From Phialophora verrucosa (Eukaryota > Ascomycota > Eurotiomycetes > Chaetothyriales > Herpotrichiellaceae), in NCBI GenBank assembly GCA_002099365.1, contig MSED01000002.1:1984001-2048000 (forward strand): DNA of 64,000 bases, read 5' to 3'. Position numbers and translations under genes: made by a program. Position 1 is the stretch's first letter; each line of letters starts with the position of its first letter. This document shows, piece after piece, positions 56,177-64,000 of this stretch. A model generated the notes under the pieces. That model made no database searches, was not told the DNA's origin, and saw only the letters and a program-made list of their open reading frames with translations.

Positions 56177-56923
56177 TTTTTTCCTGAATTGAAGATAGGT
56201 GCACAGCGTCAATTGAGTGTGAGAGTTTATGAGGTTGTGATCCAGCAGCGAGGAGGCACTATCGGGTATAAGCAACCATATGGATCTGGGAGGTATGTGT
56301 TGAAGCCTGCGTATGATACCGACAAGCCAGCAACGTGGAGGAGAGATAGGAGTGAGACCACCAGGCTGCTGGCCAGACATATTTCTATTCTGACAATCAG
56401 CCCATTTGCTCCTACCGGATCCGGTGTATCAAACCAGCACCCCCGAACATCGGCCTTTCGAAAGTACCGCCTCGTGGCCAGAACCAAGCTTCCAGCCACC
56501 AGGTGGTGGTTACTCCGCGCTTCGAATCTTCACCAAAGCTTACCCCATACTTGTCACCCATACCGCTAGATGCTACGGGGTAGTTTGAGTGGGGAAACAG
56601 TGAAGCGGAGCGGAGGTTGGCCGGATATTCCCTCGACTCCTCCCCCGGCCACGTGCAGCTTTGCCTTTGGGTAAGTGCTCAGGGGCCGGTAGTGTACAGC
56701 ACCACCGCAAGACAGTCCTGAACCAAGCTGCCCATGTGCGCAGATTGTCGGTGCCCATGACTCGCTCGGGAAGTCTGGTCCTGAACGGTGAGCTTCCCAG
56801 TAGTCATTCAAATGATATCTAGGGCACTAATACGGCAGTGTATGCATGCAGTCAAGTAGATTCGTTCAATTCTGCAATCTGTTGAAGTTATATCTTTGTT
56901 ATAGTGGCTGAAGCCCAGTGTCT
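56177..56923. other. Intergenic: promoter of the transporter and 3' flank of the SDR
   Basis: About 750 bases, both flanking genes on the minus strand. No gene is supported; open frames of up to 126 codons show no family. Confidence 0.5.
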
Positions 56924-57804
56924 CTAAGCACTTCGACCGCCATCAATGATCAACTCCGTGCCGGTAATGTAGCTCGCCTCATCACTTGCGAGATAGCAGC
57001 AACCATTGGCAATGTCTGTAACGTCGGTCAATCTTCCCAAGGGAATCAAAGATACAAAATAGGCGCGATTCTCTGGAGTATTTTCCTTGCCGAGGAATTT
57101 GTGAGACCTGCGAGTAGAGAGTGCGTTAGCCCAATGGTCAACAAGGCTTGGAGTTACTGTCCTTACAATCCAGTGCTGGCGAATTGCGGGCATATCGAAT
57201 TGAACCGGATGTTGTTAGGAGCATACTCTTGTGCCAGCGATCTGGAGGCACAACAAACTGCAGCCTTGCTTCCGTTGTACCATGTCAGCCGTGGTTTCGG
57301 TCGGGTGGCACCAGTGGACGCGATATTGATGAATGAACCGCCGCTCTTGTGCTCCTTCATCCACGGTATGATCACAGCGACTGACAGGTAGATCGACTTG
57401 AAGTTGACGGCCAGTGTGATATCGAATTCTTCGTCGGAAACTCCGTCGGATGGCTAGAAAAGCTCATTGTCAGAACGGCATCGCCAGCAGCCTAGGCGGT
57501 CGACGGTCTCCTGGGTGCCTACCTGGTTCGAGTAGCATGTTCCAGCATTGTTGACGACAATATCAGGGCCACCGTACAACTCAATGGACTTCTCCAAGAC
57601 TTTCTTCCAATCTTCGCGGTTAGTCACGTCGGCTTTGATTGCTGCGCACCCAAGCTCTTTAGCGACTGCCTGACCGCTCTCCTCATTCATTTCCGCGATG
57701 AGTACTTTGGCGCCCTCATGGATATATTTTGTCGAAATGGCCTTTCCAAAACCGCTTCCACCACCAGTGACAATCGCGACTTTACCTTCGAGACGGCCGG
57801 GCAT
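56924..57804 (-). CDS. Short-chain dehydrogenase/reductase
   Basis: Start at MPGRLEGKVAIVTGGGSGFG (57804); at least two introns (near 57533-57454 and 57168-57090) and stop at 56924, about 260 residues. It is a classical SDR: the TGGGSGFG cofactor loop, ADVTNRED, NNAG, a catalytic Ser in NIASTG, and YNGSK as the YxxxK motif. The C-terminus has IPLGRLTDVTDIANGCCYLASDEASYITGTELIIDGG, as in FabG-like enzymes. Asp/Glu at the end of strand 2 (IAEMNEES) suggests preference for NAD(H). It probably oxidises a hydroxy group in the cluster pathway. Confidence 0.88.
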
Positions 57805-58534
57805 CTTGCACAGGACAAAGTATAATAAACTGCTTTAGAGCCAATGTGTTGAGCGCTGTAATGAAGTCTCTGAGAAACACGTACAGTACCCTAGCGTCTG
57901 GGCTGGGAGGGTGTGAATGTCTGGCTCTCTCAGGGAAGGTCTCTTCATAATATACGTCGGGTCCTCAATCAACAACGCAACCCGTCCCCGTTTAACCGAC
58001 TGTGTGTTCCCCTCGACCCCCCCATGGTTCTTGGCGGGGAATGGGTAAACAACAGAGAGTTTCTACTGAGTCCAAGAAGCCGACTGCGGGAGGAGTCTAC
58101 CACGCAAGGATGAGGGACTCTGAGGGTCGATTGACGATCTATTCGATTTCGGTACGACTGACAACTAAGTCCACAAATACCAACGTCCCGCATTCATGAA
58201 ATTATCCCCCACTCGGCAAACAAACTCCGGGGCTCAGCTTCCCCCGCAAAAAGGGGGTCACACCATTTGCGCGCTGGCCGGCGCGGTGACCAGACTACCC
58301 CAATCCAGACTGGGTCAGTGTGCTCTCTACAAGTCACAGGACTTGTCCAGCCCCTGTCTCTGCCTGATTCCCCAGCTCTAGCCCTCCTCTGGGGAAATGG
58401 ACGTCCCTGCAATGTCTACCGAAACCCGAGGCAAGCAGCTTGTTCTCCTCCCCCGCTGAGAGCCTTTTGATGTTTCGATTTCCCCAGTCTCTCACCCACT
58501 CAAGTTTAGCTACCTTAAAAATCAGCTACGTATC
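57805..58534. promoter_or_regulatory. 730-bp divergent promoter region, SDR and C2H2 regulator
   Basis: Divergent starts of the SDR and the transcription factor. G/C-rich blocks (CCCCTC, CCGGCGCGG) are present, but no known site was matched. It is a natural place for autoregulation by the factor. Confidence 0.55.
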
Positions 58535-61200
58535 ATGGCCACAGGAGCTGTGTCGGCCTTTCCCACTGCTTGGGCCCCACTGGCAGAGGAACTGAGGTTT
58601 TTCAAGCCGCGCAGCAATGGGGTGACGCGAAGCCAGAAAGAACGTTGTTATCTCTGCAGCGTCTGTGGCGAATCATTTACGCGCAAGGAGCATTGTCGGC
58701 GCCATGAGCTTGGTCGTAAGCAAACCTTGCAAATACTCCCCTTCAACGATGTCAGTATTATTGAGAGATTGCCGAGCTGACCAATTGCACGGCACTCAAG
58801 CAGATCGCTGGCAGAGACCACATGCTTGCCCAATATGTGGTCTCACGTCCGCACGCAAAGATGTTATCTCGCGACATATGAGAGTTCTCCATCGGGGAGC
58901 CGGGAAGTCTACCGGCTCACAGGAAGGACAAGTATCTGGATCCGACGACTGCAGCTTCGATCTCAACGGTCAGATTGTGCAAGAACATCGGCCAGACAAT
59001 ACTAATGGTGGAGACGCGAGTGGTTTAGCGAATGTGCAAGTCGTCCCAGAGGTTCTCCCGTCGTTTCCTACCGTCCTGAACGCACAGGGTGCTGGGGCCG
59101 GCGCCAACGGCAATGCCTTCGAGCTGGCTCTGGATCGAGGATGGAAAACCCCAATCTCGGACCGTGTGCAAGCCTCTGCGGCAAACGCAGAGGTGACAAC
59201 GAGACCTCAGATGGACTTCCAGTTTCTGGACGACACGTTTGTGCAATGGCCGTGGGAGGAACCATTTTACGCCCTTCCCTGGTCGGAAGATGTAGCCAAG
59301 AACATTACAGCAAGGCATACTGATCCAGACAATGGAGAATACCAATCGTCTGGTTTGTTTTTGGGATTGATCCCATCGGAAATTGAACAAGCTAAAGTCA
59401 ACCTGCAACTCTTTGACGTCGAGAATCGACTCGGCGATTTCGTGTTCCCCACAAATTTCATGGTCATCAGGTTGGTGAGAGGATTCTTCAAGCACTTTGC
59501 GCCACATTGTCCCATTATCCATCCGCAAACCTTCTCGATCGGCACAATCCAAGGTGGGAACGCGTCTATCCTGTTTGAACCCGATTTTGTGGCATTACCA
59601 GCAGCACTAACGGTGCCTATACTTAGCGCCTCTCCTGCTTGCTGTCATGGCGTGCGGTGCTGTCTATTTGAATGAGCAGGAAGTTAGCAACAGGTTATAC
59701 CACGCGGTACTGAAGCTGCTGAGCGAGGTATGCAAGAGATCGATTTTACATATCATCGTGACCATGGTCTAACCCGGGGCTGCGGCACAGAACGAAAATC
59801 TGGTGATTGCAGGACAACGAGACTCGGGATTCCAGCTTTGGGAGTTACAAACGAGGCTCCTTACCTGCCAGTATGGACTCTATGGGGGCGACAATCGGAT
59901 CCAACGACAGGCCAGACTGTCTTTCACAAGACTTCACGTGGTATGTGTCTTCGGTCTCGGCTATTTGGTCTAGGTCTACAAGTAATGCACCGGCTAATTG
60001 AACCCTAGCTTGGTCAGGAAGCCTCAGTGGAAGCGACAAAAGTCTCCGCGGATGACTGGACAAGCTGGGTCTTTCGCGAGAGCATGATTAGGTGAGAAAG
60101 TTCATGGCGTCTTGGCCATCGATTTCTGTGCCTTGCCCTCTCTCCGCCCTGTTGCTGACTCGGCCAGATGCGTGGCCTGGATCACGGTCCTGAGAGCAGT
60201 ATTGCTTTGTAACGAAGACAATGCGGTGCTGAGGAGCTCTAACACCGATTTTGATGGGATGCTGCCCTGCTCGGAAGAACTGTGGTCGGCCGGTGGCATC
60301 GGCTGGCAGGATTCACCTCATGTCACGACTTCTTCTGTCGTCTGTTTCAGGCAGCTTCTCTCAGGCGCTCCTCTCGACCAGACGATCAGTCCATTCGGCC
60401 TGTTGACCTTGATCAGTGTCATTCTCTCCCATATATGCACCCTTCGCCATGGGAGCAACACCGGGACGGTCGCGATGCCACCACCTCCCCATGAGGAGTC
60501 CCTCCGCCTAGCGCTCCATACGTGGGAAGAGGCGTGGAGGACACATCCACATGCCACAACAGTGCCGGATGCGCTCCAGGGCCCACTGATGGCTGACGCT
60601 CTGGTCGTCCTCAACTCGGCATACTATCGTCTTTATGCGAATGTGCAGCTGAACGAAATGAAGGCGCTCGCCCTCCTGCCAGTCGACCAGGTCTCTCGAA
60701 GTCGGATCGGAAAGCTCTATCGTCTCGACAACTCGCCTGATCTGATGAAAGCGATCGTCCGAGCCTGTAGGTGTCTGCTGGTCCGGGTTCGACTGGGGCT
60801 GGGATATTTGTTGAAAACTTCGTGTTTGAACTATCCGTGCTATGCTCCCCTGGCGGCTTACGAAGGCAGTAGGTCTCGTCGAAAGATTGTCCACCCCTGC
60901 AGGCAAAGTGCAACGTATATTGACGTGAACTCAGGTTTATTGATGTGCTGGTACCTTCTTGGTCGGCACCTCTCGGAGATTCCGGGTCCGGAAGAACGGG
61001 TCATCACCACCATGATGGACGAGATCGTCGCGGAAAGCGAATACAAATATGGAAAACCCATCCAGAGAGAGCTGCTGCCCATCATGATCTATAGGGACAT
61101 GATCAGGGAGCGATGGGTCTGGCCTGGTATGTGCTCCAGGGTGACATTTCAAACCCTATCCCCCGATAGATCAGTGCATCGGTTGAAACATATCTACTGA
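58535..61200 (+). CDS. C2H2 zinc-finger transcription factor with fungal-specific regulatory domain
   Basis: Multi-exon gene; exon 1 is 58535-58715 and exon 2 begins at 58804, joining the two fingers in frame (HELG-HRWQRPHAC). Finger 1 is CSVCGESFTRKEHCRRH; finger 2 is CPICGLTSARKDVISRHMRVLH. The rest resembles the fungal-specific transcription factor (Fungal_trans) region: VRGFFKHFAPHCPIIHPQTF early on, LLLAVMACGAVYL, then the long last-exon part with FGLLTLISVILSHI and LWYLLGR-like GLLMCWYLLGRHLSEIP. Several more introns lie near 59610-59640, 59730-59790, 59935-60010, 60090-60170 and 60870-60930. The stop is at 61198-61200, or slightly earlier if a last 44-nt intron at 61130 is used. It is the likely pathway-specific activator of the cluster. 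Confidence 0.8.
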
Positions 61201-61819
61201 CCCCCATCCCAGCAACTTGTAATGTATTATCGAACAATCTCGATGGGATGATCATGAGGCTGAAACCGCTCCTTGCGGGACAAGCCCAATAGGCGGGACG
61301 GCAATGGCCGTTATCACTTTCTCTGAAACGGGGGATCCTTTCATACCTGAACACTTCGGGCAGCTGGCCTTGTCCTTCCCAGGGCATTTAATGATGGTTG
61401 TCCTTCCTAAAAGTATTGTCTCCTGTTTGGTGTTTGAGAGATGCTCTCGCACCGTCGTCAGCACGTACGTCGTTCCCTGGCAGCTACGCAGTGCAGTACT
61501 CTGATATGCTTGCTAGCTCTTCACTAAGTTCTCGACCCGCCACTCTTATTGCTTGTCGTACAGGTTAACACCGGGGAGAATGGTTAACTAAATGGCTTCG
61601 CTCAGTGTGGGGAAATGACAGGAGACGAGTTTTGGAGTCATCCGAGGTAACGGGCAACAGTGCCCGCATTGCACAAAGTTATAACTCTGGAAGAAGCCAT
61701 TCACCAGTGGTCAGTATGTAGCTATACTCTGTATAATTAGGCTGTCTTTGAAGCCCGAGCCTATTCACTAAGACTGAAACACTGCCACGGAATTGAAGGC
61801 TGTCATTGCCAGATCGAAG
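61201..61819. other. Intergenic: promoter of the MBL-fold hydrolase
   Basis: About 620 bases between two plus-strand genes. No supported gene. Confidence 0.55.
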
Positions 61820-63007
61820 ATGCCTTCCACTCGCGAGAACGAGGATGCTAGTCTGTATATGGTACCGCCCAAGGCACCTCCCGCCCTCAACATCCCGCCG
61901 TCGAGCTCGACTGTTTCCGTCAAGATAATCGACAGCACGTCCTGGATCGAGGGGCCGGTGGGATCTCTCTTCGGCCCAGCCATACCGGGCCATGAGAAGC
62001 TCTCGTGCCCATCGTACTGCTTTCTCATCGAGCATGGGCCACTGGACCGGAAGGTGCTGTTTGACCTCGGCACGCGGAAGGATTGGGAGAACCTGGCTCC
62101 CAGCATTGTCAACACCATCAAAGGTCACAAGTGGGGCCTGACGGTCGAGAAGAACGTTTCTGAAATCCTGACCGAGAAAGGAGCTGGCGTGGATCTCAAA
62201 AGCATCGAGGCCATCATCTGGAGCCACTGGCATTATGACCATACCGGCGACCCGAGCACGTTTCCTCCTTCGACAAAACTGATCGTCGGTCCGGGGTTTC
62301 GAGACGCTCTCACACCAGGGTATCCAGTGAATCCAAACAGCCAGCTGCTCGAAACGGACTGGAAGGGACGGGAACTGGTAGAAATCGACTTTTCCGCCTC
62401 AGGCGACTTGACTGTGGGTGGCTTCAAAGCCATGGACTATTTCGGCGATGGTTCTTTCTATATCGTCGACGCGCCGGGCCATGCGATCGGCCATGTTTGC
62501 GGCCTCGCGCGTGTGACGCCTGACAGCTTCATCTTCATGGGTGGCGATGCCTGTCACCACGGGGGAGAGCATCGTCCGACCGAGTACTTGCCTCTGCCCA
62601 AGAAGATTAATCTGGACATGAATTCAAGCACGATCAAGTCGCGAAACTTTTGCCCCGGCGGCGGTGCCGCTTTCTGCGAAGTCTTCCACCACCAGAGACC
62701 CGACCAGGAAGTCTACACTCTAACCAAGAACTTTTCCCACGATACCGACCGTGCCAACCTGACGATCAAGTACCTTGAAGAGTTCGACGCCGCAGACAAT
62801 GTCTTTGTGATCATTGCCCACGACACGTTTCTTCTCCACAAAGAAGCCGAGATTGACTTCTTCCCACACGGGACCCTGAATGATTGGAAAGCGAAGCGTC
62901 TGAATGAAAAAGCAAGGTGGCTCTTTTTGAAAGATTTTGCCGAGGCGGTTGAGAAGGGTCTGAAGCAGGAGACGGAGATAGGTGAGGGTATTTCCCTCAA
63001 GCCTTGA
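61820..63007 (+). CDS. Metallo-beta-lactamase-fold hydrolase, possible lactonase
   Basis: Single exon, 395 residues from MPSTRENEDASLYM, the first in-frame ATG. The metal-binding HxHxDH is SHWHYDHTGD (His136, His138, Asp140, His141). Further ligands are probably the His in DAPGHAIGHVCG, the Asp in MGGDACHHGGEH and the late His in IIAHD. The opening CPSYCFLIEHG ... KVLFDLGTRKDW resembles fungal AHL-lactonase-like MBL proteins. A ring-opening role on a lactone or ester is likely by family; the substrate is unknown. No signal peptide is seen, so it should act in the cytosol. It forms the right end of the cluster. Confidence 0.86.
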   Translation: MPSTRENEDASLYMVPPKAPPALNIPPSSSTVSVKIIDSTSWIEGPVGSLFGPAIPGHEKLSCPSYCFLIEHGPLDRKVLFDLGTRKDWENLAPSIVNTIKGHKWGLTVEKNVSEILTEKGAGVDLKSIEAIIWSHWHYDHTGDPSTFPPSTKLIVGPGFRDALTPGYPVNPNSQLLETDWKGRELVEIDFSASGDLTVGGFKAMDYFGDGSFYIVDAPGHAIGHVCGLARVTPDSFIFMGGDACHHGGEHRPTEYLPLPKKINLDMNSSTIKSRNFCPGGGAAFCEVFHHQRPDQEVYTLTKNFSHDTDRANLTIKYLEEFDAADNVFVIIAHDTFLLHKEAEIDFFPHGTLNDWKAKRLNEKARWLFLKDFAEAVEKGLKQETEIGEGISLKP

Positions 63008-64000
63008 AGGTCAAACAAAGGTGTTGGCAACCAATGGCTTCTTGATCGCTGCCGTATTTGGTCACACTTTCCCAGAGTGAGTCTGCTCGCTATTGTCTAG
63101 AGAGGAGGAGCAGTCTTCGTTTCGCCCGATTGTGAATCTATATATTGCAGAAGTGATTCTTGTCCTTCCGACTTTGCCCTTGAGCACCACAGTAATTTGG
63201 ACCCCGAGCGTGCCACTAGGTGATACTAAGCAGCCGGTCATGAGACACGTCGGATTTCGAACTGCGTACTGCATCGAGAGATGCTTGGTTGCAGGGCGTA
63301 CGTAGAGTGACGTTGCATATTACAACTCGTCTCAACTTCGGAGTCTGCAACAATCAGCCTTGCGAAACGTCTGGCTTTTCAGATGCATGCATTCATCGAC
63401 CCTCGATGGCATTCCTCGTGAGACGCCATCCTGGATCCAAGTGACTTCTTCTCAATCCCAGAAGAATGTAGGTAAGAAGATTTATTGACGCTATAGAGGT
63501 CGGATTCAATGACCTACATGGGCATGTACTAGGCGCGTAGGCTGGGTTATGCAGATACTAGTATCATGTATCTGAAGAAGTGAATCCCTGGCAATACTAG
63601 TATAAATCCATACTGCTATATGTAGGTAGCTAGGATCGAATCATGGGGATTCGGGTCTACGGCTGACAATGTAAGTATACTATGTATTTAGTATATGTTT
63701 ATATAGGGCTAGAAAAGGGATACTTGATTCAGCTCTAAACTAATAAAATTCAACTATCAAGTACAAAAATAAAGAAGGATTGAATAAAAAAAAAGTAAAA
63801 GGTCGACTTTAAAGAGATTCAAACACTATTCTTACAACAGTATGACAACAGCATCAGAATAGCACTGATTCAGATTGAAACTATATACATAGGTACTAGA
63901 AATGAGCAATCGTGTCAGTACTGGTACGTTCTTTGCCTAAGGAAATATGACCAGCTTGTCTTAGTCCCGCCGTATCTTCGCGGTTCAGACTGGGCTAGCC
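63008..64000. other. Gene-free right end, AT-rich from about 63.48 kb
   Basis: No gene is supported. From about 63480 to 63950 the DNA turns clearly AT-rich, with many TAGT, TATA and A-run stretches (AATAAAAAAAAAGTAAAAGG near 63783) and stops in all frames. This differs sharply from the roughly 50% GC of the rest. It could be a decayed repeat changed by RIP or a segment boundary; no terminal repeats or transposase frame were seen. Confidence 0.6.

Noticed and set aside
63620..63680. tRNA-like GATCGAATC and GGGATTCGGG strings
   Set aside because: No cloverleaf could be built around them; they lie in the AT-rich tract.
1..64000. CRISPR arrays, insertion sequences and bacterial operon signals
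   Set aside because: None expected in a fungal nuclear genome, and no regularly spaced repeats, inverted-repeat-flanked transposase or Shine-Dalgarno pattern was seen.

Overview
This window is nuclear DNA of a filamentous ascomycete (Pezizomycotina). The evidence is short introns (about 45-100 nt) with GTRNGT donors and CTRAC-like branch points, eukaryote-type STT3, cytosolic-type alanyl-tRNA synthetase, an HRD1-like ligase and several Pezizomycotina-specific families (RGS-LOV photoreceptor, DUF8004, DUF3431, She3-like). An order such as Chaetothyriales (black-yeast relatives) is a guess from gene content and was not tested. I rebuilt splice forms by hand; for most genes the exon lengths sum to a multiple of three, and introns are given in each entry.

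Region 1 (1-11.2 kb), mostly minus strand: a long RG-rich protein running off the left edge, a She3-like coiled-coil protein, a small Kre9/Knh1-type GPI protein and a copper tyrosinase. Region 2 (11.2-17.6 kb), plus strand: housekeeping genes for the secretory pathway and RNA (PGA2-like, STT3, Rex1/Rnh70 exonuclease). Region 3 (18.4-30 kb): an MFS transporter diverging from an unknown protein, a 2.5 kb gene-poor stretch, a DUF8004 protein, an unknown conserved protein and a kinase-like protein. Region 4 (30.4-40 kb), plus strand: an RGS-LOV blue-light receptor, a DUF3431 membrane protein, an HRD1-like RING ligase and a small PY-motif membrane protein. Region 5 (40.5-46.5 kb): an unknown nuclear-looking protein diverging from alanyl-tRNA synthetase with a presequence-like N-terminal extension, then a CENP-V/GFA zinc protein.

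Region 6 (47.8-63.0 kb) reads as a catabolic gene cluster: a PEP-mutase/isocitrate-lyase superfamily lyase, a succinate-semialdehyde-type dehydrogenase, a fused AtuA-DUF4387 protein, a sugar-porter-type MFS transporter, an SDR oxidoreductase, a C2H2 transcription factor and a metallo-beta-lactamase-fold hydrolase (possible lactonase). Two intergenic regions (AtuA/dehydrogenase and SDR/factor) are divergent promoters. Together they suggest uptake of a small acid or lactone, ring opening, oxidation, C-C cleavage and delivery of succinate, controlled by the local regulator. The substrate is unknown, and this is the best candidate for an undescribed system. The window then ends in about 0.5 kb of AT-rich, gene-free DNA that looks unlike the rest. 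No tRNA, rRNA, CRISPR or intact transposon was seen.
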